A stretch of DNA of 64,000 bases, taken from Herbaspirillum chlorophenolicum (GTDB lineage Bacteria > Pseudomonadota > Gammaproteobacteria > Burkholderiales > Burkholderiaceae_D). The stretch is from positions 89,578 to 153,577 of the forward strand of contig NZ_LFLT01000009.1 of NCBI RefSeq assembly GCF_001189955.1, written 5' to 3'. The position numbers were made by a program, and so were the translations under genes. The notes below the pieces were generated by a model. That model did not search any database. It was not told where the DNA came from and saw nothing but the letters and a program-made list of their open reading frames with translations. Below are positions 1 to 7,347 of this stretch, in pieces; within the stretch, counting starts at the first letter, position 1; every line of letters starts with the position of its first letter.

Positions 1-438
1 GCCGGCGAAAACGGGCGCGGGTTCTCGGTCGTGGCCATGGAGATTCGCAAGCTGGCCGAACGCAGCCAGGACAGCGCGCGTGAAATCAGCGAAATCGCCG
101 AACAAAGCGTGACGCTGGCGGAAGAAACCAGCCAGCGCCTGGTCGAGGGCACCCTGCACGGCATCCGCCAGGCTTCCCAACAAATCAACCAGATCACCCT
201 GTCTTCCACCATGCAGGAAGAAGGCGTACAAGAAATCGGCATGGCGGTGACACAGCTCAATGAAACCACGCAGCGCAATGCCGCCGCCTCGGAAGAACTT
301 GCCAGCACCGCTGAACGGGTGGCGGAGAACGTCCTTGAACTCGGTACGCAACTGGGCTACTTCCGCCTGGCCGGAAACACGCTGGAATTGGGACGGACAG
401 GAAGTTCACCGGCCGCCATCGAGGGACGGCGCCGGTAA
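1..438 (+). CDS. Methyl-accepting chemotaxis protein, C-terminal part (5' end outside window)
   Basis: The reading frame is open from base 1 and begins inside the highly conserved hairpin tip of a chemoreceptor signalling domain (AGENGRGFSVVAMEIRKLA), the part that contacts CheA and CheW. It continues through the descending coiled coil (AERSQDSAREI, then LNETTQRNAAASEELA) and ends in a short variable tail of about 30 residues. The sensor domain, membrane segments and HAMP lie upstream of the window. Spacing of the descending helix matches ordinary receptors, so no internal deletion is evident. There is no CheR/CheB-binding NWETF-type pentapeptide at the C-terminus. The ligand cannot be inferred from this fragment. 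Confidence 0.93.
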   Translation, partial: AGENGRGFSVVAMEIRKLAERSQDSAREISEIAEQSVTLAEETSQRLVEGTLHGIRQASQQINQITLSSTMQEEGVQEIGMAVTQLNETTQRNAAASEELASTAERVAENVLELGTQLGYFRLAGNTLELGRTGSSPAAIEGRRR

Positions 439-448
439 CGATGAATGC

Positions 449-868
449 TTACGCCAGGCTGGCGCGCATGATGATGTGAGGAATGCCCGCCTCCATGAAC
501 TCTTCCCCTTCGCGGGCAAAGCCATGGGCGGCGTAGAACGGCTCGGCATGGGTCTGGGCGTTCAGGATGACCTCCTTGTCGCCGCGCGCACGCGCGGCCC
601 CGATCAGGGCCTGCAACACCGCCCCGCCGACGCCCTTGCCGCGCCCCGCCTTCAATACCGCCATGCGGCCCACATGGCCGTCCGGCAACAGGCGGCCGGT
701 GGCCAGCGGCGAACCGTCCTCGGCATAGGCCACGGCATGCACGCACACCGCATCCATCTCGTCCAGCTCGATCTCGGCCGGCACGTTCTGTTCGTCGACG
801 AAAACCTCGAAGCGGATCGGCTGCGCATGGCCGCGCAGTTCTTCCCAATTGCCGACGATGATTTTCAT
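449..868 (-). CDS. GNAT family N-acetyltransferase (ElaA-like)
   Basis: The 139-residue protein has the GNAT fold: an N-terminal strand-helix with RFEVFVDEQNVP, the central DAVCVHAVAY and GRMAVLKAGRGKGVGGAVL (acetyl-CoA pyrophosphate-binding R/Q-x-x-G-x-G/A loop), then the FYAAHGF motif common near the end of these enzymes. It should transfer an acetyl group from acetyl-CoA to an unknown amine in the cytoplasm. The start at 868 is preceded by AGGGAG at good spacing. An in-frame ATG at 904 would overlap the preceding thioesterase gene and has no clear ribosome binding site. It probably forms a run with the next two genes, all on the minus strand with short gaps. Confidence 0.85.
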   Translation of the reverse strand: MKIIVGNWEELRGHAQPIRFEVFVDEQNVPAEIELDEMDAVCVHAVAYAEDGSPLATGRLLPDGHVGRMAVLKAGRGKGVGGAVLQALIGAARARGDKEVILNAQTHAEPFYAAHGFAREGEEFMEAGIPHIIMRASLA

Positions 869-896
869 TGGCGTCTCCCTGCGATTGCTTGCTTCG

Positions 897-1331
897 TTAT
901 TCATGGTCGAGCTTCCTGGAAATGTCGAGCCGGCGGATCAGCTTGAAGGTGCCCATGGCCTTGGCCACCAGCTTGTCGCCATTCCACAGCTCGGCCTGGC
1001 AGAAGCACATGGTGGTCGAACGGTGATAGGTATGCCCGCGCGCGACGATGGTCTCGCCCGCGTGGCCAGCCGGCTGCAGGAAGCTGCTGCTCATCTCCAC
1101 CGTGGCCGACGACTTCGCATCCGGCACGCCGGCGCGCGCCGACAGGCCCATCGCCACATCCATCAGCGTCATCGAGATGCCGCCCTGGGCCACCTGCCAG
1201 CTGTTCATGAATTCCGGCTTCAGGCGCAGCGCCATCACGGCGCGGTCGTCGCCGTATTCCAGCACTTCCACACCGAGTTCCTGCAAATAAGGATTCCCCT
1301 GCGGGAAAACATCGGTCAAGGCAAGGTTCAT
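897..1331 (-). CDS. PaaI-family hotdog thioesterase
   Basis: The protein of about 144 residues has the hotdog pattern of the PaaI/YbgC group: a long hydrophobic helix after NSWQVAQGGISMTLMDVAMG, followed by strands SSATVEMSSSFLQPA and ETIVARGHTYHRSTTMCFCQAELW. Such enzymes hydrolyse acyl-CoA thioesters; the exact acyl group is not visible here. The usual HGG turn is AQGG. The ATG at 1331 lies 11 bases after the stop of the Dabb-type gene and suits translational coupling. A longer in-frame start at 1364 would overlap that gene. It is probably co-transcribed with its neighbours on both sides. Confidence 0.8.
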   Translation of the reverse strand: MNLALTDVFPQGNPYLQELGVEVLEYGDDRAVMALRLKPEFMNSWQVAQGGISMTLMDVAMGLSARAGVPDAKSSATVEMSSSFLQPAGHAGETIVARGHTYHRSTTMCFCQAELWNGDKLVAKAMGTFKLIRRLDISRKLDHE

Positions 1332-1342
1332 CGTCTTGCCGG

Positions 1343-1645
1343 TCAGATCTCGTAATCCATGCACTGACGCCCTTCACGCACCGCACCGATGAAAGGCTTG
1401 ATGGCGACATGGTCGGGATGCTCCTGGTAAGCATCCAGCGCCGCGCGCGATTCGAACTCGGAGTACAGCACCACGTCGTAAGTCGCTTCCAGGCCGGGCT
1501 GGGCCACCACCGCCTCGAACTTCAGGATGCCGGGCACCACGTTGGCACAGCTATCGAGCAGTGCCTTCATCTTGACGATGTTGGTCGCGCGGTCGGCGCC
1601 TTCGGCTTGTTCTTTCAACTTCCACATCACGATATGCTTGATCAC
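1343..1645 (-). CDS. Dabb (stress-responsive A/B barrel) domain protein, GTG start
   Basis: The protein of about 100 residues matches the dimeric alpha-beta barrel family: an N-terminal IKHIVMWKLKEQ strand with the conserved His and Trp, a central YDVVLYSEFESRAALDAYQEHPDHVA block, and a C-terminal strand RQCMDYEI. Family members are small dimeric proteins, some with enzymatic roles in polyketide or aromatic metabolism; no substrate can be proposed. The start is taken as GTG at 1645 because GGAGA precedes it by 6 bases and because the family usually starts right at this strand. The upstream ATG at 1678 adds 11 residues with no ribosome binding site. It is first in the minus-strand run Dabb-thioesterase-GNAT. 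Confidence 0.82.
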   Translation of the reverse strand: MIKHIVMWKLKEQAEGADRATNIVKMKALLDSCANVVPGILKFEAVVAQPGLEATYDVVLYSEFESRAALDAYQEHPDHVAIKPFIGAVREGRQCMDYEI

Positions 1646-1722
1646 GTTCGGTCTCCGATGGCTTGCAAATTTGGACAAACCGTAATGATAAGCGAAAGGC
1701 CTGTTTCAGGCAGGGGACACGC

Positions 1723-2583
1723 TCAGCCGCGCGCCGCGATCTTCATGAAGGAACCGACCAGCCGCCCCTCGCGTCGCTCGGCCAGGCAATACACATAAGT
1801 GTGCGTGCTGACCGGATCGCCCTCGATGCGCACCATGCGAAAACGCGGGTCCGGCACGAACTCGGCCTCCGACACCGTGCCCAGCCCAAGTCCGCGCGCC
1901 ACCGCCTCGCGCAGCGCTTCGCGGCTGCCGATCTCCATCACCACCTGCGGCGCCACGCCGGCGTCCTGCAAGACTTTTTCCAGCGCCAGGCGCGTGGTCG
2001 AGCCCTGCTCGCGCATCAGCATCGGCTGGTCGGCCAGCTCGGAAAGCGCAACCGATTCGCGTTTGTAAAAGGGATGGCTGCGGTGCGCGAACAGCACCAC
2101 CGCATGGTCGGCATAAGGCACCGCAAAAAAACGCGCATCGTCGGTGAAGCTGGCCAGTACCGCCACATCGGTGACGTAGTTCTCCAGGTCGGCCAGCGAC
2201 TGCGCCGAATTGCCCAGCTTGATCGATAGCTCGACCTTGGGATAACGCGCCCGGTAGGCATCCACCATCTCGATCACGTGGAACGGCCCGACCGCGCCGA
2301 TGCGCAAGTGGCCGACATGCAGCGCACCAGAATTGACCAGCAGGTTCAGCGCATCCAGCTCCAGCTCGGCAATGTTCTGCGCGATCGGCAGCAGGCGCTG
2401 CGCAGTCTCGGAAAGGTCCAGCCGGCGTCCACGGCGAAAGAACAGCTCGACATTGTGTTCGCGCTCCAGCAATTGCACCTGGGTGGTCAGGGTCGGCTGG
2501 CTCACGCCCAGCACACGTGCCGCGGCGGAAAAGCCGCGGTGGCGGGCCACCGCCAGGAAAGCGCGTAGTTGCGAAGGAGTCAT
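1723..2583 (-). CDS. LysR-family regulator, probably of the adjacent phosphonate operon
   Basis: The 286-residue protein starts with a winged helix-turn-helix (SQLRAFLAVARHRGFSAAARVLGVSQPTLTTQVQLLE, residues 4-38) followed by the linker helix and a periplasmic-binding-protein-like effector domain from about residue 90. It is divergent from phnD with a 175-bp spacer, the classical LysR arrangement, so it probably controls the phosphonate uptake and breakdown genes, with 2-aminoethylphosphonate or phosphonoacetaldehyde as possible effector. The effector is inference. A CTAT-N11-ATAG sequence sits directly upstream of its ATG. Confidence 0.88.
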   Translation of the reverse strand: MTPSQLRAFLAVARHRGFSAAARVLGVSQPTLTTQVQLLEREHNVELFFRRGRRLDLSETAQRLLPIAQNIAELELDALNLLVNSGALHVGHLRIGAVGPFHVIEMVDAYRARYPKVELSIKLGNSAQSLADLENYVTDVAVLASFTDDARFFAVPYADHAVVLFAHRSHPFYKRESVALSELADQPMLMREQGSTTRLALEKVLQDAGVAPQVVMEIGSREALREAVARGLGLGTVSEAEFVPDPRFRMVRIEGDPVSTHTYVYCLAERREGRLVGSFMKIAARG

Positions 2584-2602
2584 CTATAGCCTTGATCAAT
2601 AG
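2584..2602. promoter_or_regulatory. Candidate LysR operator (CTAT-N11-ATAG)
   Basis: CTAT and ATAG are separated by exactly 11 bases, fitting the T-N11-A rule for LysR recognition sites. The site abuts the lysR ATG, so binding could autorepress lysR. A second inverted repeat, TCGAT-TAT-ATCGA, lies at 2618-2630. Neither has been compared with related genomes. Confidence 0.4.
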
Positions 2603-2758
2603 TTGAAAGCATTTTTTTCGATTATATCGATAACACAGCCGTCATAAAGCCTCTTTAATCTGTGCCTTGTCCGGACTGGAAGCCCTGCCATACCTGAATG
2701 CATACCGCTGCCCGGCACTTGGGCGGCGCCGACCGCGCCACAAGATTAAGGATAGAAC

Positions 2759-3625
2759 ATGAAACGACGCTCCCTCCTCGCCCTCTGCCTGGGCGCCCTG
2801 ACCGCATCGCTGCTGAGCCAGCCGGTGCTGGCCGTACAGCCCCTGACCGTGGGACTGATCCCGGCCGAAGACTCGCAGGCCATGCTGGAAAACAGCAAGG
2901 CCGTCATCGACAGCCTGCAAAAGCAGCTCGGCATGCCCGTCAAGCCCTTCATCGCCACCGACTACAACGGCATCATCGAAGCGCTGCGCGCCAAGAAGCT
3001 GGACGTGGCCTACCTCGGCCCCTTCTCCTACGTGCTGGCCAGCTCGGTCGCCAACGTCGAGGCCTTTTCGGTGGCCGAAACCAAGAAGAGCGGCAAGAGC
3101 TACTACAAGAGCCTGATCATCGCCCGCAAGGACAGCGGCATCCAGAACCTGGAGCAACTGAAGGGGCGCACCATGGCCTTCGTCGATCCGTCGTCCGCCT
3201 CCGGCCACCTGTTCCCCAGCGCCGGCCTGCAAAAGCTCAACATCGATCCCAACAAATACTTCTCGCGGGTGATCTTCTCCGGCTCGCATGACGCCAGCAT
3301 CCTGGCAGTGGCCAACAAGAAGGTCGATGCCGCCGCGGTGGCCGACCGCATCCTGGCCGCCGCCGTCGCCAAGGGCGTGGTGCAGCAGTCCGACCTGAAC
3401 GTAGTGTGGACCTCGCCCGACATTCCCGAGTCGCCGATGGTCTGGCGCCGCGACCTCGATCCGGCGTTGAAGCAAAAGATCGCCGCCGCCTTCGCCAACA
3501 TCAAGGACGTGCAATGGGGCGACCAGGGCATGCTCAACGGCTTCGTGCCCACCACCGACGCCGCCTACAACGTCGTGCGCGACACCGCCAAGATCCTCAA
3601 TCTCGACCTGAAGGCGATGAAATGA
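2759..3625 (+). CDS. phnD: Phosphonate ABC transporter, periplasmic substrate-binding protein
   Basis: The 288-residue protein begins with a Sec signal peptide (MKRRSLLALCLGALTASLL, cleavage near QPVLA) and continues as a PhnD/phosphite-binding family protein: VGLIPAEDSQAML, DYNGIIEALRAKKLDVAYLGPFSY, and FVDPSSASGHLFPSAGL, which in PhnD forms part of the phosphonate pocket. It captures phosphonate in the periplasm and delivers it to PhnE-PhnC. AAGGA precedes the ATG. The stop overlaps the phnC start (ATGA). Because phnX lies downstream, 2-aminoethylphosphonate or phosphonoacetaldehyde is the likely substrate rather than alkylphosphonate. Confidence 0.92.
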   Translation: MKRRSLLALCLGALTASLLSQPVLAVQPLTVGLIPAEDSQAMLENSKAVIDSLQKQLGMPVKPFIATDYNGIIEALRAKKLDVAYLGPFSYVLASSVANVEAFSVAETKKSGKSYYKSLIIARKDSGIQNLEQLKGRTMAFVDPSSASGHLFPSAGLQKLNIDPNKYFSRVIFSGSHDASILAVANKKVDAAAVADRILAAAVAKGVVQQSDLNVVWTSPDIPESPMVWRRDLDPALKQKIAAAFANIKDVQWGDQGMLNGFVPTTDAAYNVVRDTAKILNLDLKAMK

Positions 3626-4422
3626 TCAAGATCCGTTCGCTCACCAAGCAATACGGCAGCAATGCCGTGCTGCGCGGCATCGACCTCGATGTCGCCGCCG
3701 GCGAGTTCCTGGTGGTGCTGGGCCCCTCGGGCGCCGGCAAGTCGACCCTGCTGCGCTGTATCAACGGCCTGGTCGCACCGACTTCCGGCGAACTGGTGGC
3801 GGCCGGATACGACGCCACCGAAGCGCGCAACGTACGCAAGCTGCGCCGCAATGTGGCCATGATCTTCCAGCACCACAACGTGGTGCCGCGCCTGTCGGTG
3901 CTGAAAAACGTACTGACCGGCCGCCTCGGCCAGGTGTCTTCGCTGGCGTCCATCCTGCAGCTATTCTCGCGGCAGGATGTGGCGCTGGCGATGGACTGCC
4001 TGCGCCGGGTCGAACTCGACCACAAGGCGCATGAGCGCACCGACGCCCTCTCCGGCGGCCAGCGCCAGCGCGTGGGCATCGCGCGCGCCCTGGCGCAGCG
4101 GCCGCAGGTGATCCTGGCCGACGAGCCGGTGGCCAGCCTCGATCCCAAGACCTCGCGCCTGGTGCTGCAATACCTGCGCGCGGCCTGCCGCGAACTGGGC
4201 ATCACCGTGGTGTGCAACCTGCACCAGGTCGACTACGCCCGTGAATTCGGCGACCGCATCGTCGGCCTGGCCGGCGGCAAGCTGGTGTTCGACGGCCGCG
4301 GCGACGAACTGCGCGAGTCGCACCTCAACCTGATCTATGCCGGCCTGGACCAGCTCCAGAGCCCGGAACCTGCCGCCGCCCGCCAGCCGGCGCCGGAACT
4401 GGCCGTGCAAGGAGCCCTGTGA
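3622..4422 (+). CDS. phnC: Phosphonate ABC transporter, ATP-binding subunit
   Basis: The 266-residue ATPase shows Walker A GPSGAGKST (residues 34-42), a Q-loop in MIFQHHNVV, the ABC signature LSGGQRQR, Walker B VILADEP followed by VASLDP, and the switch His in CNLHQVDYA. Order and spacing are those of PhnC. The ATG overlaps the phnD stop by four bases (ATGA), which fixes the start, and the end abuts phnE. It powers import through PhnE in the inner membrane. A low-complexity tail of about 25 residues (rich in Ala, Pro, Glu) follows the usual end of the domain. Confidence 0.93.
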   Translation: MIKIRSLTKQYGSNAVLRGIDLDVAAGEFLVVLGPSGAGKSTLLRCINGLVAPTSGELVAAGYDATEARNVRKLRRNVAMIFQHHNVVPRLSVLKNVLTGRLGQVSSLASILQLFSRQDVALAMDCLRRVELDHKAHERTDALSGGQRQRVGIARALAQRPQVILADEPVASLDPKTSRLVLQYLRAACRELGITVVCNLHQVDYAREFGDRIVGLAGGKLVFDGRGDELRESHLNLIYAGLDQLQSPEPAAARQPAPELAVQGAL

Positions 4423-5273
4423 TGAATACGCCCATGCAATCTGCCCAGGCGCGCGGCAGCTACCACGACTACATCTGGACCGGCCCGCGCCCGCTGAACC
4501 TGCGTTCCTGGCTGCTGTGCGTAGGGGCCGTCGCGCTGGCCGCCTTCGTACTGGCCTGGAGCGCGCAAGGCACGCAGCTCTCCTGGAGCGAACTGGCCAA
4601 CGGCTTGCCGCAGATCGGCGATTTCCTCAGCCGCTCCTTCCCGCCCAACTGGAACATCCTCGGCAACCTGCTCAACCCGGCCATCGAAACCGTGCAGATC
4701 GCGCTGTGGGGTACGCTGCTGGGCGTGCTGGGCGCCATCCCGGTATCCTTCCTCGCTGCCCGCAACCTGAACCGCAACCGTGTCGTGTACCAGGGTGTGC
4801 GCCAGTTGCTCAATGTCACGCGCAGCATCAACGAGCTGATCCTGGCGCTGGTGTTCGTCTCGGCGGTGGGCCTGGGGCCCTTCCCCGGCGTACTGGCATT
4901 GGCGCTGCATGGCGTGGGGATGGTCGGCAAGTTCTTCGCCGAGAGTATCGAGGAGATCGACGACGGTCCGCTGGAAGCCCTGCGCGCCACCGGCGCCCGT
5001 CCGCTGCAGGTGATCGCGTTCGGCGTGCTGCCGCAGGTCATCACGGCCTGGATCGCCACCGTGCTGTACCGATTCGAGGTCAACCTGCGCCAGGCCACCG
5101 TGCTCGGCATGGTCGGCGCCGGCGGGCTGGGCTTCGAACTGGTCAACAGCCTGAAGCTGTTCAAGTACCAGGACACCGCCACCTGCATCGTCGTGGTGAC
5201 GCTGATGGTGGTGGCCGCCGACACCCTCTCCAGCCGCCTGCGCCAACTGATCCAGGACGGCCGCGTCCATTGA
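4422..5273 (+). CDS. phnE: Phosphonate ABC transporter, permease
   Basis: The 283-residue membrane protein has about six hydrophobic segments and the EAA-type coupling loop EALRATGARPLQVIAFGVLP near residue 185, which docks on PhnC. N-terminal residues preceding the first membrane segment contain DYIWTGPRPLNLRSW. The ATG at 4422 shares one base with the phnC stop and has AAGGAG seven bases upstream. A GTG three bases earlier is possible but too close to that site. It completes the phnDCE importer. Confidence 0.92.
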   Translation: MNTPMQSAQARGSYHDYIWTGPRPLNLRSWLLCVGAVALAAFVLAWSAQGTQLSWSELANGLPQIGDFLSRSFPPNWNILGNLLNPAIETVQIALWGTLLGVLGAIPVSFLAARNLNRNRVVYQGVRQLLNVTRSINELILALVFVSAVGLGPFPGVLALALHGVGMVGKFFAESIEEIDDGPLEALRATGARPLQVIAFGVLPQVITAWIATVLYRFEVNLRQATVLGMVGAGGLGFELVNSLKLFKYQDTATCIVVVTLMVVAADTLSSRLRQLIQDGRVH

Positions 5274-5306
5274 ACCACCCCATTTGAGAACCCCGGAAAC
5301 AAGCTT

Positions 5307-6392
5307 ATGTGGACCTATCACAACCCGGTATCCATCCATGCCGGCAGCGGCAGCCTGGCGCAATTGCCCGCGCTGCTGGCCGGGCGCCGCGCCCTGCTGG
5401 TGACCTTCCCGGAGGCCGCCGCGCTGGGCCTGGAGCAATACATCGCCAACCTGCTCGGCCGGCAACTGGCCGGCATCGAGAATGCCGTGCAACCCAATCC
5501 CGACGTCAGTTGGCTGTCTGCCATGCATGAGCGCGTCTGGTCGGAACATGCCGATGCCGAATGCGTGGTTGCCTTCGGCGGCGGCAGCGTCATCGATTGC
5601 GCCAAGGCCATGCTGGCGCCCACGCCTTCAGGCCGCTTCGATGAATTGCTGGCGCACCTGCGTGACGGCACGCCGCTGTCGGCTGGCCGCACCAAGGCGC
5701 TGATCGCCATCCCCACCACCGCAGGCACCGGCAGTGAAGTCACGCCCTGGGCCACACTCTGGGACGCCGCCGCCGGCAGCAAATATTCGCTGCACCGCGA
5801 CTGGACCTGGCCCGAAGCCGCCATCATCGATCCCAAGCTGATGCTGAGCCTGCCGCCCGGCGCCACCCTGGCCAGCGGCCTGGATGCGCTGTCGCACGCA
5901 CTGGAAGCGATCTGGAACGTCAACCGCAATCCGGTCTCGTCCAGTCTGGCTGCGACCGCCGCGCGCGAGATCGTCGCCACACTGCCGCTGCTGATGCGCA
6001 AGCCCACCGACCTGGCCCTGCGCGAACGCATGGCGGTCGCTGCGCTGCAGGCCGGGCTGGCGTTCTCCAACACCAAGACCGCGCTGGCGCACTCGCTGTC
6101 CTACGACATCACGCTGCACCACGGCGTGGCGCATGGCATCGCCTGTTCGTTTTCGCTGCCGCACGTGATGCGCCTGGCCTTCGACCGCGATGCCCAGGTC
6201 GACACCCTGCTGCTGCAGATCTTCGGCGCCGCCGACAAGGACGGCGCCGTCGCCCGCCTGTCGGGCTTCCTGGAAAACCTGGGCGTGTCGATCGACCCCG
6301 CCCACTACGGCATCGCCGATGCCTGGGACGCGCTGGTACAGCGCGCCCTGCAAGGCCCGCGCGGACGCAATTTCATCGCCGCCATCCACTGA
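5307..6392 (+). CDS. Phosphonate-associated iron-containing alcohol dehydrogenase
   Basis: The 361-residue protein belongs to the group III iron-dependent alcohol dehydrogenases: NAD-binding FGGGSVIDCAKAM near residue 90, PTTAGTGSEVTPWA near 138, and the metal-ligand histidines in ASGLDALSHALEAIWN and HGVAHGIACSFSLPH. A subgroup of this family travels with 2-aminoethylphosphonate genes and is thought to interconvert phosphonoacetaldehyde and 2-hydroxyethylphosphonate. The position between phnE and phnX supports that role, but the reaction is inferred. GGAAA precedes the ATG. The 33-bp gap from phnE and 27-bp gap to phnX argue for one operon. Confidence 0.85.
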   Translation: MWTYHNPVSIHAGSGSLAQLPALLAGRRALLVTFPEAAALGLEQYIANLLGRQLAGIENAVQPNPDVSWLSAMHERVWSEHADAECVVAFGGGSVIDCAKAMLAPTPSGRFDELLAHLRDGTPLSAGRTKALIAIPTTAGTGSEVTPWATLWDAAAGSKYSLHRDWTWPEAAIIDPKLMLSLPPGATLASGLDALSHALEAIWNVNRNPVSSSLAATAAREIVATLPLLMRKPTDLALRERMAVAALQAGLAFSNTKTALAHSLSYDITLHHGVAHGIACSFSLPHVMRLAFDRDAQVDTLLLQIFGAADKDGAVARLSGFLENLGVSIDPAHYGIADAWDALVQRALQGPRGRNFIAAIH

Positions 6393-6419
6393 AACAGATT
6401 CATCGATAAAGGAGTTTCC

Positions 6420-7247
6420 ATGTCCACTGCAAACAAATCCCCCATCGCCCTCGAAGCCGTCATCTTCGACTGGGCCGGCACCCTGGTCGACTTCGGCTCG
6501 CTGGCGCCGACCCAGATCTTCGTCGACGCCTTCAAGAGCTTCGACATCGACATCACGCTGCAACAGGCGCGCGGCCCGATGGGCCTGTCCAAGTGGCAGC
6601 ACATCCGCACGCTGCTGGACGACCAGGCCATCGCCAACCAATGGCAGCGCTACACCGGCCGTGCGCCGACCGACAAGGATGTCGACGCCATCTACGCGCG
6701 CTTCATGCCGATGCAGATCGCCAAGGTCGGGGAGTATTCGCAACCCATCGACGGCGCTGCACAGATGCTCGCCTGGCTGCGTGGACGCGGCCTGAAGGTC
6801 GGCTCCTGCTCGGGCTACCCGCGCGAGGTGCTCAATGTGCTGCTGCCGCTGGCCGCCAAAGACGGCATTGCCCCCGACCACGTAGTCGCCGGCGACGAAC
6901 TGCAAGCCGGCGGCCGCCCGGGCCCCTACATGGCGCTGGCCAACGTATTGGCGCTAAAGATCGGTGACGTGGCCGGCTGCATCAAGGTCGACGATACCGT
7001 CCCCGGCATCGAGGAAGGCATCCGCGCCGGCATGTGGAGCGTGGGGGTGTCGCTGTCCGGCAATGAGGTCGGATACACCCGGCAGCAATTGGCCGCGCTT
7101 GAGCCTGCCGAGGTGGCGGCACTCAAGGTACAGGCAGAAGAGAAGCTGCGCGCTGCGGGCGCCCATTACGTGATTGATTCGGTGGCGGATTTGCCAGAGG
7201 TAGTCGCGCAAATCGAGGCGCGCCTAAAAACAGGCGAGCGGCCCTGA
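6420..7247 (+). CDS. phnX: Phosphonoacetaldehyde hydrolase (phosphonatase)
   Basis: The 275-residue HAD-superfamily enzyme splits phosphonoacetaldehyde into acetaldehyde and phosphate. The nucleophile motif DWAGTLVD places Asp17 as the attacking residue. The cap has RGPMGLSKWQHI with Lys58, matching the Schiff-base lysine of characterised PhnX. SCSGYPREVL and KVDDTVPGIEEG supply the remaining HAD motifs. All key residues are present, so it should be active. GGAG lies upstream of the ATG. No phnW aminotransferase gene is nearby, so phosphonoacetaldehyde must come from another route or locus. It is the last gene of the phosphonate operon. Confidence 0.94.
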   Translation: MSTANKSPIALEAVIFDWAGTLVDFGSLAPTQIFVDAFKSFDIDITLQQARGPMGLSKWQHIRTLLDDQAIANQWQRYTGRAPTDKDVDAIYARFMPMQIAKVGEYSQPIDGAAQMLAWLRGRGLKVGSCSGYPREVLNVLLPLAAKDGIAPDHVVAGDELQAGGRPGPYMALANVLALKIGDVAGCIKVDDTVPGIEEGIRAGMWSVGVSLSGNEVGYTRQQLAALEPAEVAALKVQAEEKLRAAGAHYVIDSVADLPEVVAQIEARLKTGERP

Positions 7248-7283
7248 ACCGGGGACGATAAAACAATCGGATTTCCCATCGCC

Positions 7284-7309
7284 GTGGCCCTGACGAAACT
7301 CGGGGCCAC
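7284..7309. terminator. Weak hairpin between convergent phnX and DUF3141 gene
   Basis: GTGGCCC (7284-7290) pairs with GGGCCAC (7303-7309) around a 12-base loop in the gap between two converging genes. There is no uridine tract on either strand, so it is only a possible terminator. Confidence 0.25.
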
Positions 7310-7347
7310 GCACCGTTCAGCACCGCCCCGGTCGCCTCACCTGGCCA

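Noticed and set aside
1..438. Possible internal deletion in the chemoreceptor tail.
   Set aside because: The spacing of conserved heptads matches ordinary receptors.
4335..5549. A 404-codon minus-strand frame over phnE and the dehydrogenase.
   Set aside because: Histidine/glutamine-rich shadow translation without motifs; the plus-strand genes are clear.
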